Shown piece after piece: positions 55,248 to 64,000 of a DNA stretch of 64,000 nucleotides; the first letter of the stretch is position 1, and each line of letters begins with the position of its first letter. The DNA lies in assembly GCA_035544895.1 (NCBI GenBank), contig DASZZM010000021.1, positions 21,992-85,991 of the forward strand. Reading direction: 5' to 3'. The notes under the pieces are model-generated. The model did no database searches. It saw nothing but the letters and a program-made list of their open reading frames with translations, and was not told the origin of the DNA. This DNA is from JASLEW01 sp035544895. GTDB taxonomy: Bacteria; Acidobacteriota; Thermoanaerobaculia; Multivoradales; UBA5704. The position numbers were made by a program, and so were the translations under genes.

Positions 55248-57807
55248 CCTTGAAAACCCCGCGTCCGTAGGTGAATGCGAAAAGCTCGGCCTGCCCCTTC
55301 GCGTTCGTGGCGAGGGCGAGAGTCGAGGTGACGACATTGGGGAAGCCGTTGGCCTCGACGGCCCAATGATCGCCGCCGTCGAGCGAGACGAATACTCCGA
55401 GGTCGCTGCCGGCGTAGAGGGTCGAGCCGTGGTGAGGATCGACGATCACCGTATGAACCGGGACGTCGGGGATGGCGGCCTGCCCGGAGCCGTCGATCCC
55501 GGCCCAGGTGTGGCCGCCATCCTGGCTCTTCCACACGTGGGTGCCGCCAAAGCTGGAGTACGCCGCATACACGACATCGGGACGCTCGGGATCGAACGCG
55601 ATCGAGGACACGTAGCCGGATCGCGGCAAGGATGTTGACAAGACCGTGCCGGAGCTGGCACTGCGAGCGGTGGAGGTCGAGAGAACCTGGCCCGCGTTCG
55701 TGCCCGCGAGCAGGACGTCGGAGTTGCCGGGCGCTACGGCGAGGGCGGTCGCCAAGTCTTTGTAAGGAGCGCTTGCCTGCTTCCAGGTGGCTGCCCGGTC
55801 GTCCGAGCGCCAGAGCGCGCTGCCGCCGATCCACAAACGGCTGCTGTCGTTGGGATCGAGGATCAGTGGTGCTGCGAAAAGGGAGAAGTCGATCTTCTGG
55901 TCGACTTTGACAAAGCTGGCGCCGCCATCCATGGATCTCTTGAAACCGTAACTGTCTATCTCATAGAGGACGTTTGTGTCATCCGGGCTGACGACGGCAC
56001 GGAACACGTCGTTGCCGGCAATCATCTGCCAGCCGTCGGGGCCCGCCGCGTCGCGGCCCAGGAGGAATCCATTGTCCTGGGTCCCCGCGACATAGCCGGT
56101 GCCGTCGGCATAGGGGGTGCCATGGTAGATCTGGGTCACGCCGTAGCCGTGGTTGAGCGGCTTCCAGGCCATGCCGGTCGCCGCCGCCGAGCAGGTGGCG
56201 TCCGCGCCGCGCGCGACGGGCGCGCGCGCATCCAGCGTCTTGTAGACGCCGCCGTCGCCTCCGACGTAAAGGGTGCGATTGATCACTCCGTCGTAGCGCG
56301 GGTCGAAGACGATCACGTGTTGATCGGCATGCGCAAAGCCCGGAACGTAGGAGCCTTGCGCCGTGCCGTCGACTCCGTGGCCCCACCAGTACGAGGCGAT
56401 CCCCCAGTTCCTGCCGCCGTCGTCGGAGCGGAAGAGGTCCACTCCGCCAACCCAGACCCGTCGCGGGTCGAGCGGATCGACGGCGATGGTGTTCGCATAG
56501 AAGCCCAGGCCGGACGTTCCTTGCTTGTCGAGGTCGCATACCGGGAGGAGGATGGTCAACAGCAGCGTGTTGAGCCTGTTCGCGTCGTCGTTGCGGACGC
56601 GGGGCTTCCATGTGCCCGGGGCGCCTCCTTGCAGCGAACGGAACACGGCATGAAGGCCCTGCCAATAGCCGCCGTTGCTCGAATTGTTGGCCGCGACGGC
56701 ATAGATGACGTTGGGCGCCGACGGCGCGATGGCGAGGGAAGTGAGCCCCATGTGCTCCTCGTGCAGGACCGGTTGAAAAGCGCCCCCGGGACCGTCGAGC
56801 TGAGCGCGCAGGCTGCGGAAGACGGTGCCGTCTGCCGCCGGCCCGGTGTTCTGGCCGTAAAGCCCGCCGGTTCCGCAGGAGGCGAAGAGGATGTCGTCGG
56901 GAGGTTGATCGCCGCGTAGCGCGAGGTCGAAGCAGCCGCCGTCGAGCCGCGGGTCGAGGATCCGTGTCCAGCTCGCGCCGCCGTCGCTCGTCCGCCACAC
57001 CCCCGTGCCGGTCGCGGCATAGATCCGCAGGCTGTTCTGCTTGCTGATCGCGATCTTGTTGACATAGTAGAAATCGGCGACGGCGGTGGCCGGCAGGAGG
57101 GTCCAGCTCGCGCCGCCGTCGGTGGTCCTGAAGATGCCGAGGCCACGGACCGAGTCAAACGTCCCGTAGCCTTCTCCGGTCCCGGCATAGATCACGTGAC
57201 GGTTCGTAGGGTCCATGGCGAGAGAGCTGACCGCCAGATTCGGCAGGGAGTCGGTCAGGACCGTCCAGGTGGCACCGCGATCGACGCTCTTGAAAACGCC
57301 GCCCGATACGCCCGCGGCGTAGAGAATCCTCGGCACCGCCGGGTCGACGACCAGGGCCCGCGTGCGGCCGCCGATGTTGCCCGGCCCGAGCCAGGTCCAG
57401 CGGTCCTGCTGGCTCTCGGCCGGCGGCGCTCCACGCTCTTCCGCCTCGGCGCGCGACGGCAGCATCCGGTTCTGGCGGGTCGAGTGCCGCGGCATGGCTC
57501 GCATCCGCTGGAGCGCCGTCCAGTAGCGCTCGCTCGGCACGGACGACTCTCCCACGGGAGCGCGCCGGCGGCGCTCGAGCTCCGCGGCGACGTCGGGCCG
57601 GTCGGAGATGGCCGCCAGGGAAGCGGCGGTGGACGAGTCGGCGGATTCAGGGCCGGCGGCGGCCGCCCGCTCGGGCGCTCCCTGGAGCCGCGACGGCAAG
57701 ATCGCGACTCCAAAGATCAATCCGAGCAGCAGAGTCAGTCGACGCGTTTTCCCTAGGGATGAGAGTGCGCCGCGATGTGGCGCGAGAGGACTAGTCGGAG
57801 CATCCAT
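55228..57807 (-). CDS. Secreted BNR/sortilin-type beta-propeller protein
   Basis: 859 residues. N-terminal signal-like LTLLLGLIFGVAILPSR, then many BNR repeats (GVFKSVDRGATWTVL, GIFRTTDGGASWTLL, GVWRTSDGGASWTRI, GVYKTLD, GVFVSLDGGDHWAV) making one or two propellers. Glycan or protein binding is possible but no catalytic site is clear. It ends by overlapping the SPL-like gene's 3' end by 20 bases (convergent). Confidence 0.85.
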   Translation of the reverse strand: MDAPTSPLAPHRGALSSLGKTRRLTLLLGLIFGVAILPSRLQGAPERAAAAGPESADSSTAASLAAISDRPDVAAELERRRRAPVGESSVPSERYWTALQRMRAMPRHSTRQNRMLPSRAEAEERGAPPAESQQDRWTWLGPGNIGGRTRALVVDPAVPRILYAAGVSGGVFKSVDRGATWTVLTDSLPNLAVSSLAMDPTNRHVIYAGTGEGYGTFDSVRGLGIFRTTDGGASWTLLPATAVADFYYVNKIAISKQNSLRIYAATGTGVWRTSDGGASWTRILDPRLDGGCFDLALRGDQPPDDILFASCGTGGLYGQNTGPAADGTVFRSLRAQLDGPGGAFQPVLHEEHMGLTSLAIAPSAPNVIYAVAANNSSNGGYWQGLHAVFRSLQGGAPGTWKPRVRNDDANRLNTLLLTILLPVCDLDKQGTSGLGFYANTIAVDPLDPRRVWVGGVDLFRSDDGGRNWGIASYWWGHGVDGTAQGSYVPGFAHADQHVIVFDPRYDGVINRTLYVGGDGGVYKTLDARAPVARGADATCSAAATGMAWKPLNHGYGVTQIYHGTPYADGTGYVAGTQDNGFLLGRDAAGPDGWQMIAGNDVFRAVVSPDDTNVLYEIDSYGFKRSMDGGASFVKVDQKIDFSLFAAPLILDPNDSSRLWIGGSALWRSDDRAATWKQASAPYKDLATALAVAPGNSDVLLAGTNAGQVLSTSTARSASSGTVLSTSLPRSGYVSSIAFDPERPDVVYAAYSSFGGTHVWKSQDGGHTWAGIDGSGQAAIPDVPVHTVIVDPHHGSTLYAGSDLGVFVSLDGGDHWAVEANGFPNVVTSTLALATNAKGQAELFAFTYGRGVFKVTLPGP

Positions 57808-57918
57808 CGGATCGCCTCCGCAAGCACCGGAAGATTAGCATAGATGTGCATTGGCGTCCGGCGTGCGACGCGCCGGGTCCCGCCCCCTCGCGAGCGGACC
57901 CGGCGCGGGAGGCCGTGC

Positions 57919-59958
57919 TCAGGCTGGTTTCAGGTACTTGTCGAGGAAGTCGAGGATGGCCTTGTAGGCCCTCTCCTGGCTGTCTTTGCGCGCGAAGCCG
58001 TGGCCTTCGTTGGGGAAGATGAGGTACTCGACGGGGGTGCCCCGGCCGCGTGCCGCGGCGACGATCTCGTCGGATTCGCGCTTGAGCACCCGGGGGTCGT
58101 TCTCGCCTTGCAGCACCAGCAGCGGCCGCTCGATCTTCTCGGCATGGAACAGCGGCGAGATCTTCCTTAGATAGTCGCCGTCGACCTCCGGGTCGCCGAT
58201 CATCTTGTACAGGGCCTTCCGTTCCGAGGCCCAGTAGGGCGGAATGCTCGCCAGCGTGCGCGGCCAGTTGGCGACCCCGAACAGATCCACGCCGGCGTTG
58301 AACTCGCGCGGCCGGAAGGCCAGGGCGGCGAGGACCATGTAGCCGCCATAGCTTCCACCCAGGATTGCCATCCGGCCGGGATCCACCCAGCCGGTGTCGG
58401 CGAGCATCTTCTTGCTCGCCACGCAGTCGCCGAGATCGGCGTCGCCGTGCTTGCGGTCGGCCATCTTGAAGAAGGCCCTGCCGTAGCCGGAGCTGCCGCG
58501 GTTGTTGATGGCATAGACCGCATAGCCGTGGTTGACCAGGTACTGGGTCAGGGCGCCGTAGCCGACGCGCGACTGACCTCCCGGCCCGCCGTGCACGGAG
58601 ACGATCGCCGCGACCTTGTGCTCGGGGCCCGCGCCGTGCGGTTTGTAGAGCAGACCCGGCACCTCCACCCCGTCGTAGGAGCGGAAGCGCACCACCTCGG
58701 CCGAGACCAGGTCGCCGGGTTGGATGGCCGGATCGAGCGCGCGGGTGAGCTGGCGCGGCGTGCCCCCGGGCAGGTCGGCGACGAACAGATTGCGCGGCTG
58801 CCGGCTGGATTCGGCATAGAAAGCCATGCGCCTGCCGTCACGCGAGAAACGCACGCTGGTCACGTCGGCGTCGGGCACCTGCGGCAGCGGCAGCGGGCGC
58901 ATGCCGGCCGTCTCGAACAGGCGTGTCTCGGTGCGCGCGTCATTGTTGATCGAGACCGCCAGGTAGCGGCCGTCGCGCGAGAACCTGGCTCCCAACACGT
59001 CCCAGCCTGGACGCAGGACCTCGCTGTGCTTGCCGGTCGCGAGGTCGTAGCGCATCAGCCGGGAGAACTCGCTCCCCTCGTCGCTGGCATAGTAGAGCGC
59101 CGCGCCGTCGGGGCTGAAGGTCAACGGCTGGTTGGCCGCCTCGCCGCCGTGCGGGGTGAGCTTCTTGATCTCGCCCGATCGACGATCGTGGAGGTAGATA
59201 TCGACGTCCACCGTGCTCTCGTTCTTCACCAGCGCCACGTAGCGGCGGTCCGGCGAGATGGGGCCGAGCTGAAATTTGCCCTCGTTGCGGAACAGCAGGG
59301 TGCGCGCGTAGCCGTCGACCGCCATCTCGTAAGCGTCGAACTGGTGCGGGTCGCGCTCGTTGGTGGCGAAGAAGAATGAGCGGTCGTCGGGCGCCCACTC
59401 CAGGAACTCGGCCTTGAGCTTGTCGCCGGGCGTCAGGTCGCGGACGCTGCCGTCGGCGCCGCGCGCGTAGAGGTGTGTCTGCTCGTCGCCGGCGCGGTCG
59501 CTGCCGTAGAGGAAGCGGTCGCCGCTCGGGAAGTACCCCTCCACCTGGACGGCGCTGACCTTCGAGTCGGTCAGCTTCACCGGCTCGCCGCCGCCCACCG
59601 GGATCTCGTAGGCGTTGACCACCCCCGTCAGGTTGCCGTTCACCAGCAGGCGCGTGCCGTCGGGCGAGAACCAGTCCCCGCCCCAGACTTTGGTGGCGAG
59701 GAACTGCTCGATCGTGTACTGGCGCACCGCGCCCGGAGCGGCGGCCGGAGGCGCGGCATGCCCGGTGCCCGCCGGCGGCCTGGCCGGCTGGCTCCAGCCG
59801 GAGGCTGCAGCCAGCAGCGCGGCCACGACCCAGATGAATCCCCAGATGGATCTCGACCACCGCCTGACGCGGCTCCTGGCGCCTGGGCCAGCGGCGTTCG
59901 CGGTGCGCATCACGGGGGTTCTCGGCAGGTTGCGGTTGCTATGGAAGGCTGGCGGCAT
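57919..59958 (-). CDS. S9 family prolyl oligopeptidase-type peptidase (second copy)
   Basis: 679 residues with a signal-anchor helix (IWGFIWVVAALLAAASGW). Beta-propeller region, then catalytic Ser in AILGGSYGGYMVL, Asp in LQGENDPRVLKRES and His in FPNEGHGFARKD. Start supported by GAGGAGAG upstream. Similar layout to the S9 peptidase at 49981, but the two are diverged, so probably different peptide preferences. Confidence 0.93.
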   Translation of the reverse strand: MPPAFHSNRNLPRTPVMRTANAAGPGARSRVRRWSRSIWGFIWVVAALLAAASGWSQPARPPAGTGHAAPPAAAPGAVRQYTIEQFLATKVWGGDWFSPDGTRLLVNGNLTGVVNAYEIPVGGGEPVKLTDSKVSAVQVEGYFPSGDRFLYGSDRAGDEQTHLYARGADGSVRDLTPGDKLKAEFLEWAPDDRSFFFATNERDPHQFDAYEMAVDGYARTLLFRNEGKFQLGPISPDRRYVALVKNESTVDVDIYLHDRRSGEIKKLTPHGGEAANQPLTFSPDGAALYYASDEGSEFSRLMRYDLATGKHSEVLRPGWDVLGARFSRDGRYLAVSINNDARTETRLFETAGMRPLPLPQVPDADVTSVRFSRDGRRMAFYAESSRQPRNLFVADLPGGTPRQLTRALDPAIQPGDLVSAEVVRFRSYDGVEVPGLLYKPHGAGPEHKVAAIVSVHGGPGGQSRVGYGALTQYLVNHGYAVYAINNRGSSGYGRAFFKMADRKHGDADLGDCVASKKMLADTGWVDPGRMAILGGSYGGYMVLAALAFRPREFNAGVDLFGVANWPRTLASIPPYWASERKALYKMIGDPEVDGDYLRKISPLFHAEKIERPLLVLQGENDPRVLKRESDEIVAAARGRGTPVEYLIFPNEGHGFARKDSQERAYKAILDFLDKYLKPA

Positions 59959-59968
59959 GTGTCTCTCC

Positions 59969-61582
59969 TCATCTCGGCGGATCGTCTGGTCTGGCCTCTA
60001 CGATGAAGCTGGATGCGTCAGGGGAGGGGGCGGCCCCTTCCCCCCCGGTCTGGGATCTGCCCTGTCGCGGCCGCGGGACGGGGGGGCGCGGTGGGGGGAT
60101 TGCGGCCCTCGACTGCAACTGGAAGATCAGCGTCTCGGCTGGCTGGACCGGATCGTGGATGCGCGCGACCTCACGGTATGCGCTGGCAAACCATGGGCGC
60201 GCCACGATGGGCCTCGTCGCCCCTCGCCGGTCATAAGTATGAAACACGACAAACGTCGTCGGCTGCTCCAGGAAAGCGCCGAGCAGATCACCGAGCGCAG
60301 CATATTTCATCGCGCGCGGGCTCACCAGTCCGACCAGGTCGCGCACCGGGCGTTCGCTGTAGAAGCCGAGGATCCCGACCTCGTCCAGGGCCGTGTCGGC
60401 GCTGGGTGGCGAGTGCGCCTTGATCCACAGCCCGGCCTGGCGATAGGCGAACAAGCGCCAGTCGGCGAGGCCGCCGCGCAGCGCAAAGCCGGCCGAGGTC
60501 CACAGGTAGCTGGCGAGCACCACGACGAGCGCCGCCGCGGTCACCCCGAGCACGGCCTCTCCAGCGGGTTGACCAGCGGGCGTGCGGCGCGCGGCCCCCC
60601 CGACGCCCAGATAGACGGCGATCCTGCGCAGCGTCTCGCCGCTCGCGAAAGCCGCGCCATAGAGCAGGGCGATCACGCAGGGAACCGTGTACCAGATGAA
60701 ATAGGGGACATGCACCAGGGTGTAGAAGACCGCAAGCCCCAGCGAGTGGAGCGCCAGGAGCCTGCCGCTCCGCCCTCCCCGCGAAAAGAGCAGCCACTGG
60801 CCGGCCAGCCCGAGAGCCAGCAGGACCGCGGCGCATGGGCCGGCGGAGAGGCGGAAGACCTCCTCGGCTGGGCGCCAGAAGCCGCTCCAGCCGGTAAACC
60901 TGTCCGGCGAGAGGGCCGCGAACTGCCGTTTGGCGGCAAGCGTGGCCGGGATCACCGTTCCGAAATACGACCACACCAGGACGCCGAGGGCCGCCAGCCC
61001 GCAGCCGAGCCCGGCCAGGAAGCGCCACGGCAGCCGCCGCTCGTCCCGCCAGAGCAGAAGGGCGAGGATGGCGGCCCCGATGGCGGCGTCGGGCCGGAAG
61101 CCGACGGCCAGGGCAGCCAGGGCTCCGGCCGCGAGGGGCCGGCGCTCGCTCAGCTGGGCGCCGCAGAGAAGGAGCGCCAAGGCGCCGAGCGGTCCCGCGC
61201 CTTGTCCCAGCCAGAGGTCGAAGGAGACCACGACGAGCAGGCCCCCCAACATCGCCTCGGCGCGGTGCGATGGCGCGGCCTGAGCGAGCTGCGTCCAGGC
61301 AATCCAGAGCAGCCACAGGGCGGTCAACAAGGTGCCGAGGATCGGCATCGGCGCCCGCGAGACGAGATGGGTCAGCCCCAGCAGGACCGCGACGCCGAGG
61401 TCCGTTACGCCGAAGACTCTCTCGCCGGGATTGAAGACGAGCCCCGCGCCCTGCGCCAGATTCGCCGCGTACCGGTAGGTGATGAAGATGTCGTCGGTGG
61501 CCTTGCCGGCGTAGGCCGCCGCGGCCGCGAGCGCGCAGCAGCACCAGGCCACGACGGCGAGCCGCGATGCCTTTACGTCCAT
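59969..61582 (-). CDS. Polytopic membrane glycosyltransferase-like protein
   Basis: 537 residues with about ten membrane helices. The N-terminal ATDDIFITYRYAANLAQGAG and FNPGERVFGVTD resemble lipid-linked-sugar-dependent arabinofuranosyl/mannosyl transferases. A C-terminal soluble part follows (GILGFYSERPVRDLVGLV). The last 40 residues (PPPRPPVPRPRQGRSQTGG) are encoded by a dispersed repeat and unlikely to be conserved. Ten bases upstream of the S9 gene, same strand. Confidence 0.75.
   Translation of the reverse strand: MDVKASRLAVVAWCCCALAAAAAYAGKATDDIFITYRYAANLAQGAGLVFNPGERVFGVTDLGVAVLLGLTHLVSRAPMPILGTLLTALWLLWIAWTQLAQAAPSHRAEAMLGGLLVVVSFDLWLGQGAGPLGALALLLCGAQLSERRPLAAGALAALAVGFRPDAAIGAAILALLLWRDERRLPWRFLAGLGCGLAALGVLVWSYFGTVIPATLAAKRQFAALSPDRFTGWSGFWRPAEEVFRLSAGPCAAVLLALGLAGQWLLFSRGGRSGRLLALHSLGLAVFYTLVHVPYFIWYTVPCVIALLYGAAFASGETLRRIAVYLGVGGAARRTPAGQPAGEAVLGVTAAALVVVLASYLWTSAGFALRGGLADWRLFAYRQAGLWIKAHSPPSADTALDEVGILGFYSERPVRDLVGLVSPRAMKYAALGDLLGAFLEQPTTFVVFHTYDRRGATRPIVARPWFASAYREVARIHDPVQPAETLIFQLQSRAAIPPPRPPVPRPRQGRSQTGGEGAAPSPDASSFIVEARPDDPPR
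60020..60110. repeat. Dispersed intergenic repeat, copy F (diverged)
   Basis: GGGGAGGGGGCGGCCCCTTC, CCCCCGGTCTGGGATCTG and a later GGGGGGATTGCGG match copy D in inverted order with many changes. It lies inside the 3' end of the membrane glycosyltransferase gene. Confidence 0.5.
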
Positions 61583-61670
61583 AAGTCGAGCCGAGCTCCG
61601 CCCCGGATTCGGCAGTATAACCTCTCGCGCCCGAGGACTTTCGCGTGTGATGTCTTCGGATCTGTGCTAG

Positions 61671-61692
61671 GATCTGCATCACGAGGCAGATC
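61671..61692 (+). promoter_or_regulatory. Inverted repeat operator before vapB
   Basis: GATCTGC, an eight-base spacer and GCAGATC abut the vapB ATG. Toxin-antitoxin operons are typically autorepressed at such sites, so this is the likely VapBC binding site. A TAGGAT -10-like hexamer overlaps it. Confidence 0.6.
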
Positions 61693-61890
61693 ATGAGAAC
61701 GACCTTGAACCTGGACGACGAGGCGCTCGCCGGAGCGATCGAGATGGCGCCGGGCAAGACCAAGACCGCGATCATCAACGAGGCCTTGCGGGAATACACC
61801 CGCCGCCGGCGGCTCCGCGGCCTGCTGAAGTTCGAAGGCAAGCTGCGGTGGGAGGGCAATCTCGACCAGCTCCGGCGCCGGGACGGCTAG
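61693..61890 (+). CDS. vapB: VapB-type antitoxin
   Basis: 65 residues: MRTTLNLDDEALAGAIEMAP and KTAIINEALREYTRRRRL, a ribbon-helix-helix in the VapB/MazE-like style, and a short C-terminal tail for toxin binding. Second vapBC of the window, six bases before vapC. Confidence 0.88.
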   Translation: MRTTLNLDDEALAGAIEMAPGKTKTAIINEALREYTRRRRLRGLLKFEGKLRWEGNLDQLRRRDG

Positions 61891-61896
61891 CCCCCG

Positions 61897-62322
61897 TTGC
61901 GAGTCCTGGTGGACACCTCGGCCTGGGTCGATTTCCTCAATGGCCACCCCTCGGCGCACCGTGCCGCCTTGGCAGGACTCATCGCCGACGAACATGACCT
62001 CTGCACCTGCGGCGTCATCGTCGCCGAGGTCTTCCAGGGGCTGCGCCGGGAGAGCGGGCTGGCCGAGCTGCTGACCCTGTTCCGTGCGCTGACGTTCCTG
62101 GAAACATCGGGCATCGATCTCCACCTGCGCGCGGCCGACCTGTACCGCACACTGCGTCGCCGAGGACATACCGTGCGCTCGACGATCGACTGTCTGATCG
62201 CTGTCCTGGCGGAGGAGAACGGCTGTGCGGTGCTGGCGCGGGACCGCGACCTCGAGATCCTGCTCGGCAGCGGTCTGCTGCGGGCGCGGCTCTTGCGGGT
62301 TGACTCTCAGCGGACCGAATAG
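61897..62322 (+). CDS. vapC: VapC-type PIN-domain ribonuclease toxin
   Basis: 141 residues, TTG start. PIN residues: LVDTSAWVDFLNG, VIVAEVFQGLR, RSTIDCLIAVLAEE and LARDRDLEILL. Cuts RNA when free from VapB. Confidence 0.9.
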   Translation: MRVLVDTSAWVDFLNGHPSAHRAALAGLIADEHDLCTCGVIVAEVFQGLRRESGLAELLTLFRALTFLETSGIDLHLRAADLYRTLRRRGHTVRSTIDCLIAVLAEENGCAVLARDRDLEILLGSGLLRARLLRVDSQRTE

Positions 62323-62738
62323 GCTGGAAGCCGGTCTGCAGAATCCGGCCTCGTAGGGTAAGTGACAAAAGGTGCACACATCCCTGACGGTCCTGCCGAA
62401 AGCTCGGGGCGCGGCGGGAAGGGAAGTTCCACCGGCACGACGGTTCCGGCGCGGTGACTGCCCCTAGCAGCCCGTGGTCCCGATACGTGAGCGATGGAAT
62501 GACGGTGCACCGTGGCATGGACCGGTTCGCCAGCATCTTCCCTCCTCCTGAACTGAACAATGCGCTGAGTCCAGGAGTGGCACCTGATGCGATGAGCGCA
62601 CCACGTCCCGATGATTCTACGCCCCGCATGCCTCCACTCATGACACGATAGCTTGTCATCCGCGCCGGCCATCCGCACCGTATAGCCGTGTGCTGACGGA
62701 TTCGACAAGTGGCGGTTTCGCACTGCCAGGGAGGAGAT
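62323..62738. other. Intergenic stretch without recognised feature
   Basis: About 416 bases. Frames exist on both strands but none looks like a known protein and composition is mixed. I see no tRNA, hairpin terminator or repeat of the window's main family. It could be a decayed gene. Confidence 0.3.
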
Positions 62739-63296
62739 ATGCGCCGAACCGCCTTGCTCGTTCTGGTTGCTGCTCTCGACCTCCACACTCCGCCCGGCGC
62801 GTGGGCAGCTGTGCTCGCCGCCGGCGCGGCTCCGGCTTTGGTGGGAGAGGCTGTCCACGCTGTGAAGAAAGCCGCCACGCCCGTGCCGGCCAAGGACGAG
62901 GAGGCGATCAGGAGCCTGGAGAGCGAGTGGGAGCAGGCGATACTGCGCCGTGATCTCCCAGCGCTGCGCCGCCTGATGCACCCGGACTTCGTCCTCGTCG
63001 GCGTCACCCCGTCCGGCCCCAGCACGGTGCCACTGGATGTCTGGCTCGACAACCTGGTCAACAAGATGAAGGTCGAATCCTACAGCGCGCAGGTTACCAG
63101 GGTCCGCGTGTATGGCGATGCGGCGGTGGCTTCCCTCGACGGCTCCTGGAAGGTCGATTTCAGTGGTCGTCCAGTTGACGACCACTTTTTCTTGACCGAT
63201 GCCTGGGTCCGGCAGGACGGGATCTGGAGGGCGGTCCTGCGTCACAGCAGCCGCTACCAGCCAGCTTCCTCCGCACCCTCGAAAGCTCCCCAGTAG
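62739..63296 (+). CDS. Exported SnoaL/NTF2-like protein
   Basis: 185 residues with a signal peptide (RRTALLVLVAALDLHTPPGA). The mature part is a DUF4440/SnoaL-like cone fold: AIRSLESEWEQAILRRDLPA, LRRLMHPDFVLVGVTPSG, VYGDAAVASLDGSW, FFLTDAWVRQDGIWRAVLRH. Small-molecule binding or isomerase-like role unknown. GGGAGGAG gives a clear start at 62739. Confidence 0.8.
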   Translation: MRRTALLVLVAALDLHTPPGAWAAVLAAGAAPALVGEAVHAVKKAATPVPAKDEEAIRSLESEWEQAILRRDLPALRRLMHPDFVLVGVTPSGPSTVPLDVWLDNLVNKMKVESYSAQVTRVRVYGDAAVASLDGSWKVDFSGRPVDDHFFLTDAWVRQDGIWRAVLRHSSRYQPASSAPSKAPQ

Positions 63297-63514
63297 CAAC
63301 GCAAGGCTCGGCACTTTCGGGTGCAGGACTCGTTGCGCAGGCCGGCGTACTATCCAAATGCCGCCACGCTTCTTCCTCGGTCGCGTTGAACGGGACCCAC
63401 GCCCCGGGAATTAACCTACGACCGCGCCGCCTCACGGAGCACGGCCGGGCGCCTCACGCCGCGCGGGCGGAGAGATGTTCCGACCTTCCAAGCGTGGATC
63501 CCCGGCAGCGATAG

Positions 63515-63895
63515 TCGCCGAGGATCCGCGCTGCGAACTGCTGGGAGGGTGGCAAGCTCAAGATCCTCCGCACTCGTTACGCTTTCTCGCCTAACCATAC
63601 GGTTCTTGAAGTCAACACTGCATTCGGTTTATATCTCCGCGGAGACGTTTCGCCAGGGTCATTCGAAGGATCCTACAAAGGACTACTCTTGCCTGCTGCG
63701 GTGGGCTCTGTTTCACACATGTCTATCGCCGTCGGGAATAAGTTCGAAGAGTCGCAGCCGGCTGACCTCTGGGCACAGAACGGCGGCGAGGCTTACCGCC
63801 GCGCCATTACTGAAGGAGTCGCGGAAACAAAGAAGATGCTACGACTAGCATTGTCTAGGCCGAAGTTCCTGGATGGCGGCGGCGTAAGTGTCTGA
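63515..63895 (+). other. Unrecognised coding-like fragment near right edge
   Basis: Open frame without a good start: KLKILRTRYAFSPNHTVLEV, NTAFGLYLRGDVSPGSFEGS, SHMSIAVGNKFEESQPADLW and EGVAETKKMLRLAL. It reads like protein and its base composition is clearly less GC-rich than the rest of the window, suggesting foreign origin or decay. No family recognised. The flanks 63297-63514 and 63896-64000 hold nothing identifiable. Confidence 0.35.
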
Positions 63896-64000
63896 TTTTT
63901 CGAGCTGAGGCCAGCGCGACGAGATAGTTTTCTGGCTACATTGAGTAGGAAACGCCGAGCAGCTCGAAGGCTCTTTGCTGAAGAGGTGTCGGGAGGCTGT

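Overview
The window is very GC-rich bacterial chromosome, densely coding on both strands, with many ATGA, GTGA and TAGTG start/stop overlaps. The translation-module order (rimP-nusA-infB, DUF503, rbfA, nrnA, truB, rpsO, pnp), the sortilin/BNR-repeat secreted proteins, the paired S9 peptidases and a VWFA-like protein suggest an Acidobacteriota relative, perhaps near Thermoanaerobaculia. That placement is inference: no rRNA or tRNA gene was recognised.

Layout. 1-1335: partial secreted BNR-repeat protein with a frameshift. 1476-13187 (minus strand): NIF3, pnp, rpsO, truB, nrnA, rbfA, DUF503, infB, nusA, rimP. The last three are preceded by a strong sigma70-like promoter and a terminator-like leader hairpin. 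13419-15837: frameshifted VWFA-like gene, Uma2 nuclease, TPR remnant. 15869-18091: group II intron with its own reverse transcriptase, inserted at the edge of a palindromic repeat element. 18056-23817: membrane protein, three pseudopilin-like genes, then an overlapping ECF sigma / one-TM protein / membrane protein / CocE-type hydrolase operon. 23814-25937: beta-lactamase-like hydrolase and a MntA-HepT toxin-antitoxin pair. 26046-28998: ilvA, CPBP protease-like protein, lipB. 29052-31185: archease and RtcB RNA ligase. 31316-36638: NrtR-like NUDIX regulator, then nadA-nadB-nadC behind a promoter with two related palindromic operators. 36700-37487: an orphan antitoxin and a RelE/ParE module. 37497-41739: degenerate trypsin-like protein, HtrA protease, PLP enzyme. 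41797-49968: lipA, EamA transporter, VapBC, GNAT, diiron oxygenase-like protein, proline dehydrogenase, epimerase, FHA-GGDEF. 49981-61582: S9 peptidase, glycosyltransferase, nucleosidase-like protein plus SPL-like radical SAM enzyme, BNR protein, second S9 peptidase, membrane glycosyltransferase. 61693-64000: second VapBC, SnoaL-like protein and an unrecognised fragment in less GC-rich sequence.

The most notable observation is in rtcB. The codon for the metal-binding active-site Cys (motif GYDIN-Cys-GVR) is TGA at 30022-30024. The frame then continues intact for about 390 codons with every other catalytic His present. A stem-loop 3' of the TGA carries the loop AGGTCT, the same apical loop as the E. 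coli fdhF SECIS. This points to a selenocysteine-containing RtcB RNA ligase with an archease partner just upstream. No selA, selB, selC or selD is in the window, so decoding capacity must be checked in the genome.

A second theme is a family of modular intergenic repeats (about eight copies) with a G/C-run hairpin and a recurring AATTTCGTTCTAG-like end. Copies sit at gene boundaries, and in at least two genes they supply the last codons.
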